From positions 62,001 to 126,000 of the forward strand of contig BLAL01000261.1 of assembly GCA_015698045.1 (NCBI GenBank): a DNA stretch of 64,000 nucleotides, written 5' to 3'. Position numbers and translations under genes: made by a program. The DNA is from Rhizophagus clarus. Lineage: Eukaryota > Glomeromycota > Glomeromycetes > Glomerales > Glomeraceae. Shown one piece after another: positions 37,652-48,019 of this stretch. The notes beneath the pieces are model-generated. The model ran no database searches. It had not been told where the DNA came from and worked only from the letters and a program-made list of their open reading frames with translations. Every line of letters begins with the position of its first letter. Position 1 is the stretch's first letter.

Positions 37652-38854
37652 TCAGCTATTTAAATCTAACCCATATTTATTTACCAAATCATCAATATTG
37701 TAATTCATTATATTTTTACCTTTAATATGACTTTTGCTATTTGTTAAAGAAATATTCACATTTTCATCATCTATACAATCATTATCAGATATTTTCCCAA
37801 TATCTTCTAAAATTAGCTTATTTGATAAATCAATATTTATCTCAATCCATAAATTTTCAATTAATACTATAATTTTATTTTCTAAAATAAATTCACCCAA
37901 AGTAGTTTGCCATTCATTTGCATTTCTATTAACTGACCCAACAGTAAATTCCTTTATCTCATCATTATCTTAATCAATATCATCTACTTCAACTAAAGCT
38001 TTGGTAATTTTTCTATTTAATTTAGATTTATTTAATTTTAGTTTATCTTTATTTTGTTTACCATAAAATCTGAATTCCTTTTCAGTATTTAACTTCCAGT
38101 AAGTAATCATTTTAGATATAAATTTAAGTTTTTTAACACTAATTTGTATATGAAATTTATGTGTAAGCTAATTTAGACTTAAAAAACCTCTTTCATAACT
38201 TGCGAAGTTTGGATAAATTGAAAGAAGATGACAAGCAATACAAGGTAAAGAATCAGGATCTGATGATGTATCTATAAGGTTTTACCAGTTAATAGACTTT
38301 TTATATCCAATAGCAAATTTAAAATCAAAAGGTACTTATTTATCTTTATATTGTCTTAGTTGCAAACATAAGACATTCTGTTCTTGAAGATCAAATAACA
38401 AGTTTTGACCAATTGTTATAGCAGTTTTAACAATTTTTGCATATGCGCCTTTCTTTAATGGTACATCTAATTAAGTAAATAAATTGTAAATAAATTTAAT
38501 AAATTTAAAATTTTAAAATGATAAAACTAATAAATCAAATCAAATAAGATGTAAATAAATTCTAATTACCTTAAAATTGTGGATTTAAAAAAAAATATAG
38601 TAGATATTTCTCATCCTTAAATTCATTAAACCTTTTATTCATTACTTAATGACAATGATTTTAAAAATCCTTATTAAACGAATATGGTAACAATTTCATA
38701 GCTGTAGATAAATAATTGTATCAAACTTAAAAAACAATCAGTTAGAGTTGCTTTTCATATTTCTAAAGTTAAAATAACTTTACTTAATAGGTCTAGCATA
38801 AAAGCCAATATTTTCAGATCAGACCAGAAATTATGATCTTCAATAATTACTTTA
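37652..38854 (-). pseudogene. hAT-like transposase, C-terminal part (split by the CACTA element)
   Basis: Minus-strand continuation of the transposase whose first part lies at 51,961-53,311. From the junction it reads VIIEDHNFWSDLKILAFMLD, then MNKRFNEFKDEKYLLYFFLN, CLQLRQYKDK and SIYPNFASYERGF. These correspond to the hAT 'dfw..l' block, the 'NkRw.ef....ylLayfLhP' block and the C-terminal dimerisation motif 's..ScERgFS'. It ends in an acidic tail that stops at 37,652. Stop codons and frame changes are scattered through it, so it is dead. The 3-bp TTA at 38,852-38,854 is the left copy of the CACTA TSD. Confidence 0.8.
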
Positions 38855-38870
38855 CCCTATAAAAATTATG
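38855..38870 (+). repeat. left TIR of the CACTA element
   Basis: CCCTATAAAAATTATG, 16 of 16 identical to the reverse complement of the right end. Confidence 0.88.
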
Positions 38871-39240
38871 TATACTGTTTGTATACTGTATATGCATATC
38901 ATTGATACTGTTCGCAATTTTGTATACTGCATATCAGTATTAAGTATACTGTTCGCAAAATACTAATAATAAAAAATGTAATAAAGTATACAGTGAATAT
39001 ACTGTATGATACGGTATTTTGAATTCATACATTTATAACGTATATAGTATAAACATATTTTTACTGTATATCAGTATGTTGCATACAGTTCGCAAACCAT
39101 GGATACGGTATATTAAATTCATATGTTTATAACGTATTATTTATTTTACTGTAGATAATAGATACGGTATATTAAATCAATATATTATACTATGAATATA
39201 ATTTTATTTTATTTTCCATATATATATATATATACCGATA
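38871..39240. repeat. left subterminal repeat region of the CACTA element
   Basis: Dense TATACTG / CAGTATA motifs. ATACTGTTCGCAA occurs at 38,905-38,917 and 38,946-38,958, and GATACGGTATATTAAAT is repeated near 39,104 and 39,161. The same 13-mer recurs at the right end (51,908-51,920). Such motif clusters just inside the TIRs are where CACTA transposases bind. Confidence 0.75.
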
Positions 39241-39524
39241 TATGTAATATTATTTAGACTACCAGAGCCTGATATCTAAGCTATTAGTCACACCAATATA
39301 TATCAGTACATATATGATTTAGGCAAAAAAAAATTCATGCCCAAAATAAATTGGAAAAGACGAGAATAGTTAGTATATTATTTCAAAAGGAGAATGGAAA
39401 AAGGTATGTTTAGATAAAAGAATAAAAAAATTTATTAAAATATAATTTTTAAAATAAAATACTGTTTAAAAAAAATGATTAACAAGTCAAATTTTGGTAG
39501 GCCTCGCTACTCATAAAAATATTT

Positions 39525-40137
39525 TTACGGAAGATTTCTTCTTCTGCGCTCATGGTCTGTTTTTAAAAATTTTAAATAGATTTAAAATGTAAATATAAAA
39601 ATTAAAGATAGAAATTCTTATTATAATTACCATCTTTTTCCCAAAACTGGGTTCTAAATAAGTCATAATACATTTCTCTGGTACGCGACCATAGACGCCT
39701 TCTGGGTCTGTCTGGAACACCACTTCGGTAGAGGCAGAAATTCTAAATATCAAAAAAAAAAAATGGTAAGACAAATAAATTCAATTTATATTGATTTTTT
39801 TTACTTACTTTATAATCTCTTACGAGATTTCTAAATTTTTGGCTGCATTGATTTCCCATAAAATTTGTATTGTACCGGTTATTTATTCTGAATTCACATA
39901 AATAAATTATTTGAATTTGAATTTTTTTTTTAAAGAACATATAATATAAAATATTACGCATATGAACCTTCGAGAGACAGACTTCCAGAATTCCATCCAA
40001 CTCCTACCATAAGCACTATGGTACTCATGGTTTCTCCTCCTTCATTCATCGATTAGCAGATCCATCATTGGATCATACCAGCGCGCCAGTTCAGGTCTAC
40101 TTAATCGTGAATGACGTTGGCAAGCTTGGCGAGGCAT
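39525..40137 (-). pseudogene. Myb/SANT trihelix-like ORF, repeat copy 1
   Basis: Starts ATG at 40,137 (MPRQACQRHSRLSRPELARW) and is interrupted by one TGA before RRRNHEYHSAYGRSWMEFW. Three GT-AG introns join this to INNRYNTNFMGNQCSQKFRN, LVRDYK, then FCLYRSGVPDRPRRRLW and SRTREMYYDLFRTQFWEKD, ending HERRRRNLP and TAA. The pattern 'W..fW..v..rin......ft..QC..KfrnLvrdY' fits a Myb/SANT-like trihelix DNA-binding domain, with basic RRRN stretches. Copy 2 (45,900-46,537) has the same exon structure and aligns through every exon, showing that the splicing model is real. Domain identity is inference; the repeat family is seen directly. Confidence 0.6.
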
Positions 40138-40469
40138 TTTTATGAATTAAAAATCAAATTAAAGGTTTGTACATAAAATGTCACTTTATAAATAAAATTC
40201 GAACAATATACCTTTTTGAATTCGCAATTAGAATAGTTGAGTCATCATTAAAAGACCTCGTGCATACGTAGTCTAATTGTTTTTAAATATAGATATCATG
40301 TTAAAACCAAAGAAAATCAAAATCACTTATTACATTGCATTTTACATTTTTTTAAATGTAATTACTATTATAAAAAATTATGCACTTCATAATTTAATCA
40401 TCACAAATTTAATAAAAAATCATGCGCGTTATCATAAATTTGAAACTATGCACACAATGTAATAAATTA

Positions 40470-40600
40470 AAATCAACATAAGTTCAACACAAATTCAACA
40501 CAAATAACGAAATTTGGCCAAAATTAACAAATTTTTTACCAATATTATCAACACAAATTGAACACAAAATTCAACACAAAATTCACGTTCTTACTTTATA
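40470..40600. repeat. TTCAACACAAA-rich tail of repeat copy 1
   Basis: Contains tandem TTCAACACAAA units followed by AATTTGGCCAAAATTAACAA and TTATCAACACAAATTGAAC. The same block ends copies 2 (about 46,890-47,000) and 3 (about 50,325-50,430), and an inverted fragment lies at about 43,030-43,105. It marks one end of the dispersed repeat. Confidence 0.75.
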
Positions 40601-41154
40601 CTATTTTTTTTACTTAACAATTTAATTCACAGAGAAATGCAATTAAAAAAACACGTTCAAATAAATATCCAAGTTATTTAATGATCGCGAAATCTCTTGA
40701 AAACTAGGTTACTAAAATGATTTACAAAAGTTGGCCATAGCCACGCCACTCAGCCCAACCATGGCTGATCTTACTTCTGTCACAAAATAAAAATAAACCA
40801 ATATATATATAAAAGTATATTAATATTATATTCAAATTTGTTTTCTGAAATTTGGCTTATATTAAGTGAAACATAGCTAAATCGCGCAGAATTGCGGTAT
40901 TGCAGCTGTAATATTATAGCCCGAAATACCACTATTCTGTAATGGATGATACATACAATCAATACCTTCAGAACGACTGTTAAGTCAATTAAACTAAGAA
41001 ACCCAGGTCCCAGCCCATAATTTTATTCGAATATATATTGTATAAAGAGATCGAATTCAAAGTAAGTACTAACAAATTATACATTTCGAAAAAATAAAAA
41101 CTTTATTAAATAAAACAAAACCATTAAATAAATATATTTTTTGTAATTAAAAAT
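40601..41154. other. spacer and probable promoter region of tnp2
   Basis: No ORF. Contains CATAGCCACGCCACTCAGCC and a TA run (40,799-40,812) ahead of the tnp2 start. Confidence 0.4.
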
Positions 41155-43036
41155 ATGCCTCTGTGTAAATGTAAATATTGTTTAAATTTATCAAATGGTG
41201 AAGGAAGATCAGTACATAGAACAACAGTAGCTCGACACTTGTTAGAAGAAGAAAGGGCACAAACTCTAGAAGATGAATACCAAAGACTTTATCCGAAAGA
41301 AAATCCTTATTATTCTAAAGTGAAATATTCGTATGAAGAAAACTTACGTGAAGAAGAAAATGAACGATCGTTCATGGAGACAAGTGATAACAATAAAGAA
41401 AATGAATGATCACATATGGAGATGAGTGATAGTGAAGATCCGGAAGAAACTGATGATGTTTTTGGTTTTGAAAATGAAGAAAACAATAATTATGAAAATG
41501 ATTCAATCTCTGATTCTCAAAATGAATCAGAATTTAATAACGCTGATAACGTAAATTTTAATACTGATAACAAAGAAGGTGAACTCCAAATAAATTATTA
41601 ATAGTATTTAAATATATTAACTATTTGTTAATAATAATGATAAATTTTTTAGATAGTATGATTATTTCTGATGAATTGCTTGAAGGATTAAGGCTTTTAT
41701 ATGTGAAATCAAATTTTAATTTTTCTGAAGCTGCATTTAATAATATATATAAAGTTTTTAATAGAAATAAAATGAGCTTTAATAAAATAAAAAAAATACT
41801 TGGTTCAATAGTAGGAATTGAACCAAAAATATATGATATGTGCGTCAATTCATGTTGTGCTTTTGTAGAAGTTTTAGAAAATGAAAGAAAGTGTAAATTT
41901 TGCAAAGAGGATCGATATTATAGTAACGGCAAATCAAGAAAAAATTTACCTTTTATCTCTATAATTGAGCGCTTAAAGCTTCAATTTAAAAACTCTAAAA
42001 GATCCGAAGAGTTATTATATAGGTATAACTATATTAATAATATAGGAGACCTTGTTCATGGGAATATAGGTGATATTTTTGATGGGCAGATATATAAGGA
42101 ACTATTAAATGATGGCTATTTTCCTGATCCTAGAGATATAGCCTTTACTGCATCTTGTGATGGTTATTAAATATTTCGACAAAAAACTGATGATTGTTGG
42201 GTGTTCCTTTTTATAAATAATAATTTGCCTCAAGAATTAAGGGTAAAAAAAGAAAATTTAATGGTGACATTAATAATCACAGGGTCAAAACAACCTCAAG
42301 ATTTTAATTCATTTCTTTATCCATTAATCCAAGAAATGAAAATGTTACAAGGTACATTAAAATAACATGAAAAATAATAATTAATAAAAATGTTATTGAT
42401 TATATTTTTACATATACAGATGGAATATCATGCTATGATGGAAATAAAAAAGAAAACTTTACTTTGCATGCTCACATATTGGCTTGGACTGGGATCTACC
42501 TGCCCTTTCAAAAGTTTTATGTTTAACAGGATATAATTCATATTTGGATTGCAGATTCTGTAATCTTCAAGGAACTTTAAATGAAATGAATAGGCATGTA
42601 TATTATCCATTACAACAGGGCATTGATCCTAAACAATTGCCAATTCGAACACATAATGAGATGCTGATCAGCACAAATGAAATTGAACATCTGAAAGGAG
42701 ATCATAGAGAAACTCACATACGTAACTGTGGTTGGTTTGATATTTATAATAAATTCTTAATAAGATTAATATTTTTCTGTAATTTTAAAATCTTGTTTAA
42801 TAAAAAAAATAGGAATTAAAAGAAAGAGTATATTATTTGAATTATCTTCTTTAAAATTTCCTTGTTCATTCCCAGTGGATATAATGCACCTTTTTTTTGA
42901 AAATATCGCACCTCATATGTTCTAACATTGGATAGGAAAATTCTATCCAAAAAATGATGAATGAAATTCAAATAATTATACAATAAGTTCTAAAACATGG
43001 GTTGAAATTGGTGAAATCATGGAAAAAAATTGTCAA
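41155..43036 (+). pseudogene. tnp2-type CACTA transposase, broken
   Basis: Begins MPLCKCKYCLNLSNGEGRSV (zinc-binding-like CxCxxC), then an acidic linker with an in-frame TGA at 41,407. After a probable intron it reads IYDMCVNSCCAFVEVLENER and CKFCKEDRYY, the fungal tnp2 'yD.C.n.C..F......C..C' signature. It continues FRQKTDDCWVFLFINNNLPQ and LRVKKENLMVTLIITGSKQP, then HAHILAWTG ... ALSKVLCLTGYNSYLDCRFC and VDIMHLFFENIAPHMF. Damage seen: TAA at 42,168 replacing the codons before FRQK; a one-base loss near 42,490 that shifts the frame; TAA at 42,923; TGA shortly after; and loss of the 3' end where inverted repeat sequence begins at about 43,030. Family is certain; this copy is non-functional. 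Confidence 0.85.
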
Positions 43037-43105
43037 TTTTGGCCAAATTTCATTATTTGTGTTGAGTGTATGTTGAACTTATGTTGATCTTAATTTTTAT
43101 ATGGC
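43030..43105 (-). repeat. inverted fragment of the dispersed repeat tail, truncating tnp2
   Basis: Reverse complement of the TTCAACACAAA / AAATTTGGCCAAAATT block at about 40,475-40,550. It interrupts the tnp2 reading frame just after MEKNCQFW. Confidence 0.65.
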
Positions 43106-44176
43106 ACGATTTTTTGTGAACTTCTTTTTCAACACAATTATAAGCAGGTACTCTTGCAAGATATTTTTTCAAGTACGGAATTAATCCAACAGAATGTCAT
43201 TACGCTAATAAGTTTATAGGTATATAAAGCAAAATGGATTGATGAATATATAGATAAATGGGATAATTTAGGGTTGATAGTTCATTTTATTTTTCACTGA
43301 AGGAAATACATGTAGATTTCTTACATATAACGATATAATAAATATATTAAATATAACTAATAAGTATATAAAATTAATATAATAAATATAATAATTAAAA
43401 TAGAAATCAAAAATATCAAAAATAATAAAATATATTGAAGAAGGTAAAGAAAGCAAGAAAGAAGAGAAAGAATGTGACGTAGAGAGAAAAGTTGATAATG
43501 AAATTTCAGTTCTGTTTGTAAGTCGAGCACTCAAAAATCAGATATGATTTCACCTAAAGTTAACCCTTTACAATTGCAGATCTATCATTACCAAAATCTT
43601 TGAACATTAGGATACAACAAGATACCTCTGCTCTTTGGCCTGAAGTTCGCATTAACTAAATTATTATTGTTTGTAATTTTGTTCCATTTTTGAATCCACC
43701 ATAATTGCCAGAAAGAGCGAACTCCTATTAAACAATTATACCTTCTTCAACAAATGAATGTGTTGTGTCTGAACAAATGACAGCCTTGTTTTAGTTATAT
43801 TTAAATGGGCAAACGCAGATAAAAATCCATTAATTGGCAGGCTACAGAGTACAATGCAACCTACCAACCCTTACGGGTCTAAGGGTTAGGGATTAAACTA
43901 CTCGCTAAACACCCACAGTTGGTATGGAGTTAAAGAAACAAACAAAATACTTACGTGTACAGTGTGCAACTTGTGGTACTAGAATGGCCTTGAGGGGGTT
44001 GTCACGCAAAGTACCTCTATCCATTCGTTCCCAATGTTAGGCGGCATTGCCTGACGACATGAATGGGTGAGGGACAATCAGGTCTTAGCCCTCCAGACAA
44101 ACGCCTGGCGTTCCAGAGGCAACTTTGTTCTCATACAAATTGCATCAGCGAAAACGTCTTTCAAAGAAATTAATCA
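43106..44176. other. unassigned interior of the CACTA element
   Basis: Up to about 43,560 A+T-rich with no supportable gene. From about 43,560 to 44,176 notably more G+C-rich than the surroundings, with blocks such as CCCTTACGGGTCTAAGGGTT and CGTTCCAGAGGCAACTTTG. This may be a remnant of a different element or captured host DNA. It continues at 44,852 on the other side of the retroposed insert. Confidence 0.4.
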
Positions 44177-44192
44177 ATAAAAAGTATACTTG

Positions 44193-44835
44193 TTTTTTTT
44201 TTTTTTTTTTTTTTTTTACTTCAAAGGTCATGTTATTTTTATTGTTAAATATTCGAAATCAAATATTTTATACAACATCTAAATAACCCTCCAGCCCAGC
44301 TAAGTGTGACCCATGAACAAAACAAAATAAAATAAAAAATTACCAACTATAAACTAAATAAACCAAACAACATCAATTAAAAACCAAAATAATATAAATA
44401 AACTAAAATTAATAAAATAACCTAAACTAAAATAAATTAAACTATAAACCAAACCTATGAACTAATCATCAATAAACCATCACCATCCCCCTAATAAATC
44501 AACTTTATAAAAACCCGATAATTTTTTAAACAACCACAAAAAACTACTACCCGAATGAATCAGAGCCCGCATCTGTTTGAAAGAACGTTCAAGCGCGTTC
44601 AGGAATCGTTCCTTACTTGTAATAATGGGTGGTTTTAGTAGTGGTGCCAAATATAGATCGTCCAAAATTGAGGCGTCTGGTGAAAAGTCATCAGCCGGTG
44701 TTTGAGAGGAAGACCGCCTTCGTGATTTGCCAACCGGAGGAGAAGACATTTTGTCATTTTTTGTAATACCGTTGCGTTTTTCCCATTCTAGCGTGCGTTC
44801 ACATCGTGGGAGCCAAATGAATGATTTAAAAAGAC
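44193..44835 (-). mobile_element. retroposed poly(A)-tailed transcript with 16-bp TSD
   Basis: A 643-bp insert flanked by perfect 16-bp direct repeats ATAAAAAGTATACTTG (44,177-44,192 and 44,836-44,851). At the left edge it begins with 25 T residues, i.e. a poly(A) tail on the minus strand. A long TSD, a poly(A) end and an intron-less ORF on the same strand are the marks of target-primed reverse transcription of an mRNA by a LINE-type machinery. The insert contains the 89-codon ORF at 44,480-44,749. A processed pseudogene or short non-autonomous retroposon are the two readings. Confidence 0.85.
44480..44749 (-). CDS. hypothetical 89-residue ORF carried by the retroposed transcript
   Basis: Open from MSSPPVGKSRRRSSSQTPAD to a stop at 44,480, about 85 bp inside the 5' end of the insert and about 260 bp before the poly(A) tail, a plausible mRNA layout. 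The N-terminus is basic and Ser/Pro-rich. A helical ERFLNALERSFKQMRALIH stretch follows and the C-terminus is LLGGW. I do not recognise it. Whether it is still expressed is unknown; a dead retrocopy of a gene elsewhere is likely. Confidence 0.4.
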   Translation of the reverse strand: MSSPPVGKSRRRSSSQTPADDFSPDASILDDLYLAPLLKPPIITSKERFLNALERSFKQMRALIHSGSSFLWLFKKLSGFYKVDLLGGW

Positions 44836-44851
44836 ATAAAAAGTATACTTG

Positions 44852-45173
44852 GGCATTAGCCGATCTTCAAATTCACCCTATAAACTCCAGAAAGACAGGG
44901 ATCAGTGCAGGCATCGTGGCTTATATATCTCGTTAAAGATTAATTAAATTGAAAGATAGGATTCAAATTTAGTATAACTGAATCGATCGCCTCTGGTTAT
45001 CAAACTTCCAGTCAGAAGTGATCGCTAGAATCAAGAAACTGATAATCACCCTTATTAGTAACGATTGAAAGGTGTATGAACAAGTTTTGACCTTTAATTT
45101 AGAAGGACTGGGAAAAGATATGCAAATATTGGCAATCTTCCTTTTGAGAATCTGATATATCAAACTCAAAAAG

Positions 45174-45213
<40 letters not shown>

Positions 45214-45827
45214 AAAAGAAAAAGAAAAGAAAGAAAAAGAGGAAAAAAAATAAATATCAGACTTGAATAAAAGTCGGAGAAATTATTTTTCAAAAAAAAC
45301 TAAAATTGATCATTTATATAAAATTAACAAAAACGTTGCGTATTACGTGAGCTAAATTTTTTCCACATGGAAAGATATACACATTTGTTAAATTCAGGTA
45401 TGCATAAAGTGAAAAATTAGACGAATTATATTATTACAATTTCCTTTTATGAGTATATACAGCCACAATTGTAGATAGGCTGGGATATCAATTTCTTGAC
45501 TGCTGATCAAAACCATTTTATATGTAATTTAAAAATTCACAAAGTATATGAATTGAGTAAAACCTAAAAAAATATTTTTATTAATTTACGCATTAGAAAA
45601 TTTTTAATAAAATTATATTGCATAATTCATTTCTCAATTAAAAATGTTAGAAAGTAAACAATAAAGTTCATTTTTAATGAAAATTCTATTTATATTATAA
45701 CTTATTAAAAAAAATTACACATTTGATACTTGTTCGCTACTATTTTATAAAAAAAAATAGTACCCAGGCTGTATGACGTGAACGTCAGTATCAATCACAG
45801 CCCAAAAAAAAAATATGAGTTACCGGC
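44852..45827. other. unassigned interior of the CACTA element
   Basis: Continues the G+C-richer sequence for about 200 bp (GGCATTAGCCGATCTTCAAA onwards), then a long A/AG purine tract (45,171-45,250) and A+T-rich spacer. No gene. Confidence 0.45.
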
Positions 45828-45899
45828 CAATATTTGGTACGGACTGGACCTTGCTACTCACTCATAAATATAAATTTAAAAAAAAAAATTAAAATAAAG

Positions 45900-46537
45900 T
45901 TATTTTCTACAATACATAAGCAAGTTTCTTCTCCTCCTACGATCGTGACGTGTTTCTAAGAAATTCACAAATTTAGAATGTGAATGTAAATATTATTTAT
46001 AAAAATTATTATTACAATATAATTAATTACCTGGTCTTTCCCAAAATCTGGTTTAAAATTGCTCATAGTATCTTTTGTCTATACGGGTCCATAGTTGTCT
46101 TCCTGGTCTCTTAGGGACTCCATTACGATAGAGACAAAAGTTCTAAATATCAAAAAAATGAAATAATATTTAATTATATCTAGTTTAATATTCCATTTAT
46201 ATCTTTTATTTATCATTTTTCTTTCATTTACATGATAGTCTCTGACGAGACTTCGCTACTTTTGGCTGCATTGTTATCCAGTGAAGTTCGTATAAAATTT
46301 GTTATTTATTCTGATTCAATTTAATGGATTAATTGAATTAAGATTTTTTTTCATTATAATAAATAAAAATATTACGTATATGAACCTTCTCGCAACTAAA
46401 GACCAAAATTCCTGATGACTTGCCCTGTCTGTATCGTGATATTATCTATTTCTTCTTCTTCTTTGTCTAATTAATTCATTCGTTTGCAGACGATGCCATA
46501 TTGCAGGGTGAATAGATGAAGATCAATGTCGAGGCAT
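45900..46537 (-). pseudogene. Myb/SANT trihelix-like ORF, repeat copy 2
   Basis: Same exon-intron plan as the copy at 39,525-40,137. It starts MPRH followed by a TGA, continues RRRRNR, EFWSLVARR, then INNKFYTNFTG-stop-QCSQK-stop-RSLVRDYH, then FCLYRNGVPKRPGRQLWTR and RYYEQF-stop-TRFWERP, ending RRRRRNLLMYCRK. Five or more in-frame stops show it is dead. Protein-level similarity with copy 1 exceeds what the introns show, which indicates past selection on the protein. The whole repeat copy spans about 45,828-47,000. Confidence 0.6.
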
Positions 46538-46879
46538 GATTAAAAATTAAAAATATATTTTTGAGATTGGGAAAAATTAAATAAAATTTGAGATTATTTG
46601 CTTGTAGAAAGTCGTAAAAATGTTCATTATAAATAAATCAGACAATACCTCTTTGGTTTGATTTTAGTTTTTTATTTCAATTAAATATAATTAAAATATT
46701 GATTTATTACCGTTTTTCATCATTTTAATCATTAAAAGTCTCATACGTGCATGTTTTAATTAAAATATTTGAATCACAAAATTGTACATTAAATAAAAAT
46801 TAAATTATTATTATATTATTAGTACACCTCTTAAAAAATTGTGTACATCAAAACATTTTTAAAATCAAGCGAAATGCAA

Positions 46880-47000
46880 TCATCAAATTTATCAACACAC
46901 ATCCAACACACATCCAACAAATTCAACAAAATTTGACCAAAACTATTAAATTTTTTACCAAAATTATCAATACAAATTGAACACAATTTCAATTCGAATA
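46880..47000. repeat. TTCAACACAAA-type tail of repeat copy 2
   Basis: CATCCAACACACATCCAACA, then AAATTTGACCAAAACTATTA and TTATCAATACAAATTGAACA match the tail blocks of copies 1 and 3 in the same order. Confidence 0.7.
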
Positions 47001-48019
47001 AAAATACAAATAACTATTAGTAAATTAATTTCTATATAAGATTAAACAATATTATTAATTATTATGTCATCGGTCATCAGGGAAAAATAAAAATAATTGT
47101 AACACTGATTTTTTTTTTTTTTTAGTCAAAACAAGTGAAATAATTGTAACACTGATAACGATAAATTTTATTCACAAACTATAATTAATAAGGAAACGCT
47201 TATTGATTTTTTTTTTTTGAAATATTTTTATTATTTTTCTATTTTTATTATAGTAACCATAAATTAAAATTAATAAGGAGATGTGGTACATGTTTCACCA
47301 TTTATATAATTTATTTCATGCTCTTTCGTAATATTTTTCTCATTGCTGACAAGATTTTTCCCATCTTAAAAAAACCCATCATCATTGAAGGCATTTTGAA
47401 TAGTAAAAAATTTAAATTTTTTTCAAGTTAAATATTTATTTCATCATAATCAAACAGATTAGCAATGAATACAACTATAAATAAAAAGAAATTGAAGAAC
47501 AGATGATATAAAGAACAATAATTACATATACCATCTATTCTGATCTCGTGGTTTTATCCTGCTGCTGTGGTCTTATGGCTTGGTCCTGTTGCGATTTCTG
47601 TGATGGAACTATTGTAGCAAATGTAAAGGTTTATGAAAATTTGAATGACATGGTCTACAAACAGGCTGTGTTTGGTAGACTGTGTATCTACTCGTGCTTA
47701 TAAATAGTCTTTTTATCGAATCGATTAAAATAAAGAAAAAAATGAAAGAAAAAAAATAATATAAAAAAAAAATTTTTTTATCGAATTGATAAAAAAATGA
47801 AGAAATTGAAAAATGATAAAAAAAAAATCTTAACTTGCATAGTTACGTTAGATCACGTTATGTACATTCTTTTTGATTCCTAAATTAGCATTGAAACACG
47901 ACTATTACCCTAATAAAAATCCACGTATTTTTTGTACTTTCCCACGTATTTTTCATACTTCTTCCACCTTCTTTCTACGAACCATTTGTATTAATAAAAC
48001 CTTAACTACATCTACGACC
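47001..48019. other. A+T-rich spacer inside the CACTA element
   Basis: Homopolymer tracts and no supported gene. Positions of about 47,520-47,700 are slightly G+C-richer (TCTCGTGGTTTTATCCTGCT) without a recognisable feature. Confidence 0.4.

Noticed and set aside
43268..43534. Minus-strand 88-residue open frame
   Set aside because: Composition-driven Phe/Ile/Tyr/Ser run; no homology and it lies in unassigned transposon interior.
43640..44176. G+C-richer block considered as a SINE or tRNA-derived element
   Set aside because: No convincing A or B box (no GGTTCGANTCC-like sequence) and no clear ends; left as unassigned.
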